14,355 nucleotides of DNA from Thermoplasmata archaeon (GTDB taxonomy: Archaea > Thermoplasmatota > Thermoplasmata > Thermoplasmatales > Thermoplasmataceae): contig JAJZZZ010000025.1 of NCBI GenBank assembly GCA_021797265.1, forward strand, positions 1 to 14,355. Direction: 5' to 3'. Shown one piece after another: positions 1-7,302 of this stretch (positions are counted from its first letter, which is position 1; every line of letters starts with the position of its first letter). The position numbers and the translations under genes are program-made. Below the pieces are notes generated by a model. It was not told the DNA's origin. It worked only from the letters and a program-made list of their open reading frames with translations, and searched no databases.

Positions 1-1
1 A

Positions 2-592
2 TCACCTGCCAGCGTCATAAGGGAAGGCCGGTGGTGGCTGATCTTTTCATCCTATTCCTTTGCAGGATCACCACTTCAGCTGTTTTCCTTTTTCCTGCTG
101 TTTCTTTCTCTGAAATTCGGCATATCATACCTGGTGCTGGTGACCATAATATTCCCGCTCATAAGCGGTATAGGGCGTCCCTTTATCGGAAAGATATCTG
201 ATGGCATCGGCAGGACAAGAGCCATAATATTCATTCTCGTATTCATACTGGTTGGGTCAGTTCTGGCTTATCTTGGAACTGAAATATCAATACTTCTTGC
301 TTCCATTCTTATTGCGCTATTCGGGGGTTCACTCTTCACCCTGTATTCATCACACGTCAGCGATCTGTATGGTTCAAAATATTCTACTGCTAACAACGGA
401 ATCCTCTACTCTGGAAAAGCAGTTGCTGGAATAGCAGGCGTATTCATTTTCACCATTATAGACACGTCATATGGAATAGGCAATGCCATGTATTTCATAA
501 TGCTCCTGGGAATACTTTCCATTGTAACATTCCTTATAAGTACGGCGCATTCCAGAACGATTATGCCGGATAGTGCCTCAGCAAAAAGGTGA
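2..592 (+). CDS. MFS transporter, C-terminal half, OFA (oxalate/formate antiporter)-like; 5' end outside window
   Basis: The frame is open from the first bases of the window and ends at TGA 590-592, giving 196 residues of a membrane protein with about six hydrophobic segments, the expected second half of a 12-TM major facilitator. The loop GRPFIGKISDGIGR is the MFS motif A repeat (G-x-x-x-D-x-x-G-R) that follows TM8 in the second half, and its 'G-R-P-F-x-G-x-x-S-D-x-x-G-R' form is typical of the OFA subfamily (oxalate/formate and other monocarboxylate carriers). An internal ATG at 134 exists, but the preceding in-frame residues are already hydrophobic and MFS-like, so it is not the true start. 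The C-terminus is short and polar (A-S-A-K-R). The substrate cannot be told from this half. The gene is convergent with the next MFS gene, 37 bases away. Confidence 0.85.
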   Translation, partial: SPASVIREGRWWLIFSSYSFAGSPLQLFSFFLLFLSLKFGISYLVLVTIIFPLISGIGRPFIGKISDGIGRTRAIIFILVFILVGSVLAYLGTEISILLASILIALFGGSLFTLYSSHVSDLYGSKYSTANNGILYSGKAVAGIAGVFIFTIIDTSYGIGNAMYFIMLLGILSIVTFLISTAHSRTIMPDSASAKR

Positions 593-629
593 ATGGGCAC
601 CCGAGAAGCGTAACCCCTGCAGGAACTGG

Positions 630-1832
630 TCAGGCTGCAGTGCTCTCCTCCGTTTTTACTTCGAATGCGTGCATCATTGACCTCATGGCGAAATAGGTGA
701 GAGGCGCAACTGCTATGGCAATTATTGCAGCTCCTTCAAGCACAAGGGGAAAATAGATAAATCTGGATAGTGCAGAAAACAGCAGTGCCATTACCGGTGA
801 GGCTCCTGCTGAAAACAGAACCGATATTGAATTGTACCTTCCGGTGAGATCATTTGGTATGACTTTGAGCGAGAAGGCCGAAAGCTGCACGTTAATGATT
901 ATAACATCTACACCCATTGCCAGCGTCAGCAATGGCTCAATGAAGACATCCGGATCAATGGCTACTGCCAGCAGCAGGATACCGATAAACAGTACCTCTA
1001 TAGTGACAAGCATTAAAGAAAGCTTCGAAGAAATCTTCCCCATGGAGATCAGCAATCCCCCGAGAACTGAACCAATTGGAAATCCCAGCAGGAAAAGTGT
1101 ATAGTAATAAGCAGGAGCATGCAGAACTATCCTTATGAGTCCGGAACCATAAACATCAAGTGAGATGAACAGTCCATTGAGAATCAGGCTCAAGACCAGC
1201 AGAAAGGCCATCTTGCGAATGAAAACGAACACTTCACCGTAGTTCTTTCCATGGGTATCGGCTCTTTCCATAACAATTGGAAAACTGAGGGCCGCAGCAA
1301 GAAAAGCCAAAGCAACAAGAAAGATCCTGAGGTACAGTATTCCAAGATAGATCATTGCCCCTCCCCCAATTATCCCAAGTATTTCTGAAATTGCAGTTCC
1401 GGTCTGATTCATGGATACTGCTTTTCCATACTGATCCTCCGGCATGATGCTTTTTATCATGCCCTGCAGGGAATCGGAAGCGACCCATGCCAGCAGGGAT
1501 GACACCAGGTCCACAACCATCACGATCAGAATGGTGTCTCCCAGGAAAAGGAGCGAGTAAGCCAGCACAAGAATTGCGTCTGCAATGAAAAACACCCTGC
1601 TCCTGTTCCTCCTGTCCAGCAGATGCCCCTCCGGAACAACTATCAGGAGGTAGCCCAGCAGAGAGAAAGCGGGAACAAGGCCAGCCAGAAAAACAGAGTG
1701 AAATTTTGCTACAAGTTCCCAGATGAAGTAGACATAGAACAGGAAAGTGCTTGCCTTTGCCAGATTCCTGGCAATAAGGAATCTGTAGAATATGCGTCTG
1801 TTTCTTTCTATGTATAAGTTATCGTCTGTCAT
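630..1832 (-). CDS. MFS transporter, drug-efflux type, 400 aa
   Basis: A complete 400-residue major facilitator with about 12 hydrophobic segments. The first cytoplasmic loop carries a motif-A-like sequence, PEGHLLDRRNRSR (near residues 68-80), with the conserved D-R-x-x-R core. An acidic/charged tail (EVKTEES) ends the protein. Length and layout fit the MFS_3/macrolide-efflux type of 12-TM exporters. ATG at 1830-1832 lies directly against a palindromic promoter region shared with the divergent winged-helix regulator at 1884. In archaea and bacteria such a pair is commonly a self-controlled efflux unit, so export of a toxic compound is the likely role; this is inference and the substrate is unknown. 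No other start fits better, because ATAAGT palindromes begin immediately upstream. Confidence 0.85.
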   Translation of the reverse strand: MTDDNLYIERNRRIFYRFLIARNLAKASTFLFYVYFIWELVAKFHSVFLAGLVPAFSLLGYLLIVVPEGHLLDRRNRSRVFFIADAILVLAYSLLFLGDTILIVMVVDLVSSLLAWVASDSLQGMIKSIMPEDQYGKAVSMNQTGTAISEILGIIGGGAMIYLGILYLRIFLVALAFLAAALSFPIVMERADTHGKNYGEVFVFIRKMAFLLVLSLILNGLFISLDVYGSGLIRIVLHAPAYYYTLFLLGFPIGSVLGGLLISMGKISSKLSLMLVTIEVLFIGILLLAVAIDPDVFIEPLLTLAMGVDVIIINVQLSAFSLKVIPNDLTGRYNSISVLFSAGASPVMALLFSALSRFIYFPLVLEGAAIIAIAVAPLTYFAMRSMMHAFEVKTEESTAA

Positions 1833-1883
1833 ATAAGTACACTTATACGTAATGTTTATGCTTATAGATAAACTTATCCATTA
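1832..1883. promoter_or_regulatory. Divergent promoter/operator between MFS exporter and winged-helix regulator
   Basis: The 51-base gap contains a perfect inverted repeat with 7-base arms, TATAAGT-AC-ACTTATA (1832-1847), a second one with 5-base arms, GATAA-AC-TTATC (1867-1878), and between them GTTTATGCTTATAG, which includes TTAT-AG-ATAA (1862-1871). Another TATAAGT lies just inside the exporter gene (1813-1819). The A/T-rich segment around 1855-1866 sits 18-29 bases before the ATG at 1884 and also 23-34 bases before the exporter ATG on the other strand, so both promoters probably share it. The repeated hexamer ATAAGT/ACTTAT is the likely binding site of the neighbouring regulator; this is inferred from position and symmetry only. 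Confidence 0.6.
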
Positions 1884-2516
1884 ATGGAACAGAATCAGCG
1901 GATCGAAACACTATTATCGGCCATATCCAACAGGACAAAGCTTTCCATTATCACCCTCCTGGTTCGCAGGAAGCGAATGACGGTGACACAGATGTCAAAG
2001 CTCATCGGAACAACAAGATCAAACCTTTACCAGACTGTGGGGGACCTTGTAAGCAGCGGAATCATAAATGGGCCGGAGGCAGTGGTGAACAGGAACTATG
2101 TGGAGAAATATTATACATTGAATGAGTCCCTCTTCCAGGAACTGGACTCCGAGGTGTGGAGCAGGAGGCTGCAGTCGCTCTCAGAGGATCAGTCAAGGGA
2201 GATAGTGGTATCATTTCTTCTGTCCCAGTCGATGAATCTGCAGATCATAGCGCAGGAGATCCAGATGTCTCCGGAAAAAGCGTCACCAAGAATCAAGGAG
2301 TTATTGATGGGTGACAGGATACTCATGAGTTATGGCAGAATATCTGATGCAACATACAACCGATTTCTCGATCACGAGAAAGACCTTATCAAGATATTTC
2401 AGAAGAATCCAGATGATGATGGGGACAATACATACGTGATTCTGGGGATTCCAGGACTCATTGACTTCCGGGAGCCTGAAAAATTCAGCCGCAGCAAACC
2501 AAAAAGGAGGGAATGA
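1884..2516 (+). CDS. Winged helix-turn-helix transcriptional regulator (ArsR/MarR-like), 210 aa
   Basis: Residues 8-80 form an ArsR/MarR-like winged helix: a helix with S-N-R-T-K-L-S-I-I-T-L-L (15-26), a helix-turn-helix T-V-T-Q-M-S-K-L-I-G-T-T-R-S-N-L-Y-Q (33-50), the helix T-V-G-D-L-V-S-S-G-I-I (51-61), and a wing ending at Y-Y-T-L-N (76-80). The second half is helical; residues 106-142 (I-V-V-S-F-L-L ... A-Q-E-I-Q-M-S-P-E-K-A-S-P-R-I-K-E-L-L) could be a second, diverged HTH or a dimerisation/effector domain. No metal-binding cysteine cluster is present, so this is not a classical ArsR metal sensor. The ATG at 1884 has an A/T-rich box at the spacing expected for a leaderless message. Divergent placement from the MFS exporter across a palindromic gap suggests control of that exporter and of itself. 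Confidence 0.82.
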   Translation: MEQNQRIETLLSAISNRTKLSIITLLVRRKRMTVTQMSKLIGTTRSNLYQTVGDLVSSGIINGPEAVVNRNYVEKYYTLNESLFQELDSEVWSRRLQSLSEDQSREIVVSFLLSQSMNLQIIAQEIQMSPEKASPRIKELLMGDRILMSYGRISDATYNRFLDHEKDLIKIFQKNPDDDGDNTYVILGIPGLIDFREPEKFSRSKPKRRE

Positions 2517-2517
2517 C

Positions 2518-2529
2518 AAAATTTATTAG
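2518..2529 (+). promoter_or_regulatory. TATA-like box of the VWA-phosphatase operon
   Basis: The segment AAAATTTATTAG lies in the 33-base gap after the regulator gene, with its TTTATTA core 22-28 bases upstream of the ATG at 2550. That is the distance expected for a leaderless archaeal message. It suggests that the VWA-phosphatase pair has its own promoter and is not only read through from the regulator. Confidence 0.55.
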
Positions 2530-2549
2530 AAGAAAGGCTTCGTCTGATC

Positions 2550-3395
2550 ATGTCATACACATCTGAAATAAGCAGGCGAAACCCCGGACTGTTCATTTTT
2601 ATGGTGGATCAGTCCAGATCCATGAGCCACAAACTTGGCGGCACCCTGAGATCAAAATCGCAGGAGGCTGCTGATGCCATAAACAGGCAGATTTATGAGC
2701 TCATATACAGGTGCACGAAAACAGATGGCGTCAGGGACTATTTTGATATTGGAATAATCGGCTATGGCGCCGTTGCTGATACTGCCGCGTCACTGCTGAA
2801 GGAAGCTGACATAGTTCCAATTTCAAAGCTGGCTGCCAGCCCTCTTAGGATGGAAAAGAGGACGGAGAAAGTCACTGACCCGGACGGAAATGAGGTTGAA
2901 ACCGAATTCGAATTTCCGGTGTGGTTTGAACCGGTTGCCAATTCCAACACGCCCATGGTGAAGGCATTCCAGCTTGCAAAGGCATGGATCGATGACTGGT
3001 CTGCTGAGCACAGGGATTCCTATCCGCCTGTTGTGATAAATATATCTGACGGTGCAGCAACCGACGGAGACCCCATGAAGATTGCCAGGGAGATCATGGA
3101 AATGAGCACTTCGGATGGCAAGGTGCTTCTCTGGAACTGCCATCTGTCGGAGCTGAAGGGAGTAAAGCCACTGGCGTTTCCAGCAGATCAGGCTGTCCTT
3201 CCAAGAGATGACAAGTTCGCACAGCAGCTTTTCGGCATGTCAAGCGTCCTTCCAGACAGCTTTCTGAGCATTGCGCAGGAGCGGTCGCTTGATGTGAACA
3301 GCAACTCCCGCGCATATGTATTCAATGCGGGGCTTGATGAACTGCTGGAACTGCTTGATATAGGAACAAGGGCCCCAACAGAAAATCTTCAATGA
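2550..3395 (+). CDS. von Willebrand factor type A (VWA) domain protein, TerY-like, 281 aa
   Basis: Almost the whole protein is one VWA domain. The metal-ion-dependent adhesion site is intact: D20-x-S22-x-S24 in M-V-D-Q-S-R-S-M after the first strand, the MIDAS threonine T134 in N-S-N-T-P-M, and S166-D167-G168 in V-V-I-N-I-S-D-G at the fourth strand. Residues 104-125 (many charged residues, P-D-G-N near 111-114) form an insertion after the second strand. There is no signal peptide or membrane anchor, so it should be cytoplasmic. Its stop overlaps the start of the PP2C phosphatase gene (ATGA at 3392-3395), and a kinase gene converges on the pair. VWA, PP2C and kinase together match the TerY-P triad, where the VWA protein is thought to act as a metal-dependent scaffold or phosphorylation target. 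The precise target here is unknown. Confidence 0.88.
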   Translation: MSYTSEISRRNPGLFIFMVDQSRSMSHKLGGTLRSKSQEAADAINRQIYELIYRCTKTDGVRDYFDIGIIGYGAVADTAASLLKEADIVPISKLAASPLRMEKRTEKVTDPDGNEVETEFEFPVWFEPVANSNTPMVKAFQLAKAWIDDWSAEHRDSYPPVVINISDGAATDGDPMKIAREIMEMSTSDGKVLLWNCHLSELKGVKPLAFPADQAVLPRDDKFAQQLFGMSSVLPDSFLSIAQERSLDVNSNSRAYVFNAGLDELLELLDIGTRAPTENLQ

Positions 3396-4135
3396 GCGGC
3401 ATTCAGGTCCTGGGATTCAGGATGAGCAAGCTTGGCAACAGGTCCACGGACTGTGAGGATTTCTACAGCTGGGATCTTGCCAGGATGAAGTTTGCCATGG
3501 CGGACGGCGCCAGTTCATCCATATTTTCTGATATCTGGGCGCGGTCCCTTACGCAGGCTGCCATGGATGCAAATCTCTCCCTGGATGGCAGCCCGGATTC
3601 TCTCCTTTCAAGCGTGATGAAGGCCGCCAGGAAGAACTGGTACGGAAGTATACAGTGGGCCGGACTTCCGTGGTTCCTTCGCAACAAATCCGTATCTGGA
3701 TCCCACTCAACTCTACTGCTGATGCAGGCGTGGCCCCTTGCGTCATCGTACCGATATTCAGCCGTTGCCGTTGGTGACACCTGCATGTTTGTCCTGAAGA
3801 GCAAGAAGGTCGAGGATTCTTTTCCACTGAAGCAGTATTCCGATTTCGGTAACACTCCCTCGCTGGTATGGAGCGGAAAAGGAAGCCCCATATCTGCAGA
3901 TGTCAGGATGGCTCTTCCAAAATATTCCGCAGCCTCCGGCACAATTGCCCCGGGCAGCACTGTGATACTTGCAACAGATGCTGTCTCAAAGTGGATCCTG
4001 GAGCACGGGAAACCGCAGGAAATACTGGAAGTTATGGGAAATGATCACGCCATGAAGGGGTTTATAAGCAGGGAGATCAACGCCAGAAGGATGCGGAACG
4101 ACGACACGGCGATCGTAGCTATACGCATCACGTGA
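3392..4135 (+). CDS. PP2C-family protein serine/threonine phosphatase, 247 aa
   Basis: All metal-binding PP2C motifs are visible in order: C-E22-D23 near the N-terminus (the usual N-E-D), A-D38-G39 (A-D-G-A), G103-S-H-S-T107 (the G-x-S/H-S-T strand), V-G128-D129-T (V-G-D-S/T), T-D196-A (usually D-G; here glycine is replaced by alanine) and R-N-D237-D238-T-A (D-D-x-T). At 247 residues it is a minimal, single-domain enzyme without membrane segments or sensor domain. The ATG overlaps the stop of the VWA gene (ATGA) and no Shine-Dalgarno precedes it, so translational coupling is likely. Its 3' end overlaps the convergent kinase gene by 8 bases. It is expected to remove phosphate from substrates of that kinase, possibly the VWA protein; this is inference from the triad. 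Confidence 0.9.
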   Translation: MSGIQVLGFRMSKLGNRSTDCEDFYSWDLARMKFAMADGASSSIFSDIWARSLTQAAMDANLSLDGSPDSLLSSVMKAARKNWYGSIQWAGLPWFLRNKSVSGSHSTLLLMQAWPLASSYRYSAVAVGDTCMFVLKSKKVEDSFPLKQYSDFGNTPSLVWSGKGSPISADVRMALPKYSAASGTIAPGSTVILATDAVSKWILEHGKPQEILEVMGNDHAMKGFISREINARRMRNDDTAIVAIRIT

Positions 4136-5540
4136 TGATCTGGTCAAGGGAAAACCCATCCCACAACGGATCCTTTGACAGGTACTGGAGAAGCAGATCA
4201 ACGATCTTCTTTATATTCCTGCTCCTGGTTTTCCTGAGTTCAGAGAAAACGGACGATTCTGATGGTTTCAGGAAATCAGGTTTCCTGAGTATAAGGCAGT
4301 CCGGATCGTCGCCGTTGAATTTCTTCCACAGCTCCGGCTTTATGGCGAGCGCCTGCATGGCCAGCTGTATTACAACTACAGAGAATGTGTCAAGCTTTCC
4401 ACTGTATGTATCTGCCCTCCTTCCGGGATGCTGGAAATCCGCATGGCCAAGTTCTGTTGCCCTCTCTCCCCTGAAGGCAGGAATGAACATCCCGTCATAG
4501 TCCACGAATTTTATCTTCCCCTTTGCGTCTATGATTATATTGTCACCGGAAAGGTCTCCATGGGCTATCCCCGCTGACTGAAGTGCCATTGCAGCCTCCA
4601 CAATACGATTTCCGGTGGTCTTTATCAGCCGTGGCTCCGTAATGTGTGCCGATATGAACTGATTCAGAGTGGTTCCCTCTATCCATTCCATCCTTAGCAT
4701 TGGAAAGTAGACGCCACTCACCTTTCGCGTCTTGATGCCCTCAGGGTAATATACGAAATGGGTCAGGCAATCCGGCGCATTTGGCAGGCTGTTCAGGTAT
4801 GAGCTTATGGTGCTGTACCTCTGGTTTATGCCCAGTGATTTCTTGGTGAAGCATTTGAGAGCATAGAATTTCCCGTCCCCGGTTGAGATTCTGTAAATGG
4901 AGCCGTAATTGCCGGAAGCATGGACATACCAGGACGGGTTCTTGGGATTCCTGACAGCTTCCCAAGTATCTGTTTTGCCTATGGATGGGCTCAGGTTCAG
5001 TTTGAGTGTCTGGAAGGACTGCTCATAATCCTGGCCGGAAGGCCACTGCCCATTGTATACCGGCGGGACTTTCTGGAGTGTCCTTGTCACTGTCTGTGTG
5101 ATGCCGCTTCCTCTTGTTGGTCCTGATTGCTGCGGCTGCGGCGCTGCAGGAGTGACAGCAGGGTTTGAAGGCGGAGCAGGTGTCACCGCTGGAGCCGAGG
5201 GCGGTTGAGATGCCGGAGCCTTCTTTGCCGTGGCCGGTTGCACCTTTGCATTGAGTGCATCATATATGCGTATGGCCATCTCCAGGACGCCTCTCCATTC
5301 ATCTATGTCCGGCACAGAGAAAAGTGTCCTTTTACCTGCATTGTCAACTATGCAGAGTTTCTTCAGTATCCTGCCCTCAATGGAAGCTGCATACATCTTC
5401 TCCAGGGGGATCTGGATTCCCTTCCCGCCCTGATCAGGGATAAAGGAAACACCTCCCGCAGAGAGGATGAGCGATCCCTTCTGTCCATCAAGGGAAGCTG
5501 AAGTCCCCTTGAAAATTGTGGATCTCTCGTTCTGGGCCAT
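4128..5540 (-). CDS. Protein kinase of the VWA/PP2C triad, with N-terminal PH-like region, 470 aa
   Basis: Three parts are visible. Residues about 1-95 look like a PH-like/GRAM-like beta domain ending in a helix (E-W-R-G-V-L-E-M-A-I, 81-90). Residues about 98-145 are a Pro/Ala/Gln-rich linker. Residues about 185-470 are a kinase domain: glycine loop G210-N-Y-G-S-I-Y216, lysine K229 in Y-A-L-K-C-F, hinge around R-M-E-W-I-E (283-288), catalytic H327-G-D329-L-S-G-D-N334, and D347-Y-D-G350 in place of D-F-G, followed by E-L-G-H ... F-Q-H-P (363-372). The H-G-D-L plus D-Y-D-G-M pattern with a later Q-H-P is the form I associate with kinases of TerY-P-type triads rather than with ordinary Hanks kinases. 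All catalytic residues are present, so it should be active. No membrane segment is seen. It converges on the phosphatase gene. Confidence 0.88.
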   Translation of the reverse strand: MAQNERSTIFKGTSASLDGQKGSLILSAGGVSFIPDQGGKGIQIPLEKMYAASIEGRILKKLCIVDNAGKRTLFSVPDIDEWRGVLEMAIRIYDALNAKVQPATAKKAPASQPPSAPAVTPAPPSNPAVTPAAPQPQQSGPTRGSGITQTVTRTLQKVPPVYNGQWPSGQDYEQSFQTLKLNLSPSIGKTDTWEAVRNPKNPSWYVHASGNYGSIYRISTGDGKFYALKCFTKKSLGINQRYSTISSYLNSLPNAPDCLTHFVYYPEGIKTRKVSGVYFPMLRMEWIEGTTLNQFISAHITEPRLIKTTGNRIVEAAMALQSAGIAHGDLSGDNIIIDAKGKIKFVDYDGMFIPAFRGERATELGHADFQHPGRRADTYSGKLDTFSVVVIQLAMQALAIKPELWKKFNGDDPDCLILRKPDFLKPSESSVFSELRKTRSRNIKKIVDLLLQYLSKDPLWDGFSLDQIIT

Positions 5541-5601
5541 TTCTCAGTCCATATTCACCCATGAGTTCTTAAGGGTTGGCATTGTCTGGCAGATTCAGTT
5601 C

Positions 5602-6426
5602 TCAGTAAGGATATCTTGTCAGCCCACCATCTATGGGGATATTTGCTCCGTTTATGTACGACGCCTCAGGGCTGCAGAGGAAGCTTACCAGATGGCCAAT
5701 TTCATCCGGTTCCCCAATCCTTCCCACCGGTATGCTGGATATTATCTTCCTCTTTTCCTCCTCAATGGAGGTTCTGTTAAGGCCCGCATTCCGTTCCATG
5801 ACTGCATTGAGCCTTTCCGTGAGAAAATAACCCTGAGAGATGGAGTTCACCGTTATCCCATTCCTGCCAAGCTCAAGGCTGAGAATCTTGCCCAGGTTCA
5901 CAACTGCAGCCCGAAGTGACCCGGATATGGCAAAACCCTCATAAGCTTCTCTTGTCGTCATTGATGTTATGAATATGATCCGTCCCTCCGACCCAATGAT
6001 CTTAGCGGTTTCCCTCACCAGCCCTATGGTGGTCCTGATGAACATTGAAATGTACCGGTCCCAGTCTCCGTCTTTGAGGTCCATGAAAGGAGCAACCGCA
6101 GGATCGCCATAGTTGACAACAAGCGTGTCAATGCCGCCCATGGCTTCAGAAGCTTTTCCAACCACAGAGGCCGGGGCATCCGTGACCATATTGTAGACTG
6201 ATGGCTGAACTCTGAAGCCTCTCTTTCGAAGCACATCGGCGGAAGCCTCAATCCTGCTGCTTCCCGAGGTCATGAAAACTGTCGCTCCATTTTCCGCAAG
6301 CACAGAGGCAATGGCAAACCCAATTCCTGAACTTGCAGCGGTTATGAGTACCTTTCTCTGGCTGAGTTTCTTCTGATTCATGGTATCACATATGGCTTTC
6401 CGCAGTATTCTTTTTTCTATGGACAT
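5602..6426 (-). CDS. SDR-fold oxidoreductase, BKR-like subgroup without the usual catalytic Tyr/Lys, 274 aa
   Basis: A short-chain dehydrogenase/reductase fold: T29-A-A-S-S-G-I-G36 is the nucleotide-binding turn, N105-Y-G-D replaces the usual N-A-G, S155 occupies the catalytic serine strand (I-T-S-M), and the C-terminus has P-V-G-R-I-G-E-P-D-E-I and I-N-G-A-N-I-P-I-D-G-G. The Y-x-x-x-K motif is absent; the aligned positions read S168-G-S-L-R172. Overall it matches the beta-ketoacyl-ACP-reductase-like SDR subgroup known to lack a full tetrad. The reaction is therefore unclear. The ATG at 6426 is favoured because an A/T-rich box (6451-6460) lies 25-34 bases upstream; a second ATG at 6381 would give a more typical N-terminus (M-N-Q-K-K-L-S-Q-R-K-V-L-I-T). 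Confidence 0.82.
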   Translation of the reverse strand: MSIEKRILRKAICDTMNQKKLSQRKVLITAASSGIGFAIASVLAENGATVFMTSGSSRIEASADVLRKRGFRVQPSVYNMVTDAPASVVGKASEAMGGIDTLVVNYGDPAVAPFMDLKDGDWDRYISMFIRTTIGLVRETAKIIGSEGRIIFITSMTTREAYEGFAISGSLRAAVVNLGKILSLELGRNGITVNSISQGYFLTERLNAVMERNAGLNRTSIEEEKRKIISSIPVGRIGEPDEIGHLVSFLCSPEASYINGANIPIDGGLTRYPY

Positions 6427-6606
6427 GAATGTTATGCATCATATTATCAGAATAAAAAATCATCAGGGTAAATTTCCGCATGCAGTAACGTGTCAATTCC
6501 ACCTTTCCGGTGAATCAGAATGATCTGTGCCGGCCCGCACCAATTAGATCCAGGGGTATTGAGAATATAGAGAATATTCTATTATACTAATATATGATGC
6601 TAACAG
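6427..6606. promoter_or_regulatory. 180-base divergent promoter region between SDR and phosphoesterase genes
   Basis: On the minus strand an ATTTTTTATT box (6460-6451) is 25-34 bases before the SDR start at 6426. On the plus strand ATTATACTAA (6581-6590) is 17-26 bases before the ATG at 6607. Just upstream of the latter lies the perfect 10-base palindrome AGAATATTCT (6571-6580), and GAGAATAT occurs twice in direct repeat (6561-6568 and 6570-6577). These could be a regulator site over the phosphoesterase promoter. The middle (6471-6550) holds no reading frame or RNA gene that I can recognise. Confidence 0.5.
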
Positions 6607-7296
6607 ATGAAAGTTCTCATATATTCCGATGTCCACTCAAACCTGGAGGCCATGAAGGAAATCCTGAAAAGGGAAAAATTTGACAGTTCAATCTTCCTTG
6701 GAGATGCAGTTGATTATGGGCCAAAGCCTGCAGAAACACTGGATCTCATCATGGACAACATGGATTATGGTGTTATGGGGAACCATGATTATGCAGCAGT
6801 TACGGGCGAAGACTGCAAATGCGCACCTGATATGCTTGAACTGAGTGAATTTTCCAGAAGGGAAGTCACTCTCCCCAATCTGTCGAAAGAAGATCTCGGC
6901 AAACTTGGTGCTCTGAAGGAAACCGTTGAAACTGAAATAGGGGGCAGAAAAATCCTCATGACTCATGCTTCTCCAAACAACCACCTCTTCGGCTATCTCT
7001 TCGCAACCGAAGCAGAAATGGTCTGGAAAGATAAGCGGTATTCTGCATATGATCTCATTATGGTGGGGCACACACACTTTCCAATGATGTACCGGGGCAG
7101 GATAATCAACCCCGGAAGCGCCGGGCAGCCACGTGACGGAGACTGGCGCCCAATGTATGCCGTGTGGGATACAGAAACGGGGGACATCACATACAAAAGA
7201 TTCAGGTATGACAATAACGAGACCTGGAGGCAGATCAGGGAAGTTGTACCGGAGGGATCGCCGTATCTGGATCAGCTCAGGAAATTCTACTTCTGA
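6607..7296 (+). CDS. Calcineurin-like metallophosphoesterase, 229 aa
   Basis: The five metal-binding blocks of the superfamily are complete and in order: S-D8-V-H10, G32-D33 in L-G-D-A-V-D-Y-G-P, G58-N59-H60-D61, H120 in M-T-H-A-S-P, and G154-H155-T-H157. N-P-G-S-A-G-Q-P-R (168-176) is the conserved segment that follows in the YfcE/MJ0936-type small archaeal and bacterial phosphodiesterases. The protein is cytoplasmic with no signal peptide. The family hydrolyses phosphodiester bonds with two divalent metals; the true substrate is not known. The ATG at 6607 has a TATA-like box about 20-26 bases upstream and no Shine-Dalgarno, which fits a leaderless message. The gene is convergent with the radical SAM gene, with only 6 bases between the stops. 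Confidence 0.88.
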   Translation: MKVLIYSDVHSNLEAMKEILKREKFDSSIFLGDAVDYGPKPAETLDLIMDNMDYGVMGNHDYAAVTGEDCKCAPDMLELSEFSRREVTLPNLSKEDLGKLGALKETVETEIGGRKILMTHASPNNHLFGYLFATEAEMVWKDKRYSAYDLIMVGHTHFPMMYRGRIINPGSAGQPRDGDWRPMYAVWDTETGDITYKRFRYDNNETWRQIREVVPEGSPYLDQLRKFYF

Positions 7297-7302
7297 GAAG
7301 CA

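Noticed and set aside
3463..3960. 165-codon minus-strand frame inside the phosphatase gene
   Set aside because: It is wholly antisense to a PP2C gene with all family motifs; its translation shows no domain.
4132..4500. 122-codon plus-strand frame after the phosphatase gene
   Set aside because: It is antisense to the kinase C-terminal lobe; Ser- and Phe-rich shadow translation.
5467..5919. 150-codon plus-strand frame across the kinase start and SDR end
   Set aside because: It is antisense to two well-supported genes; the translation is low in recognisable structure.
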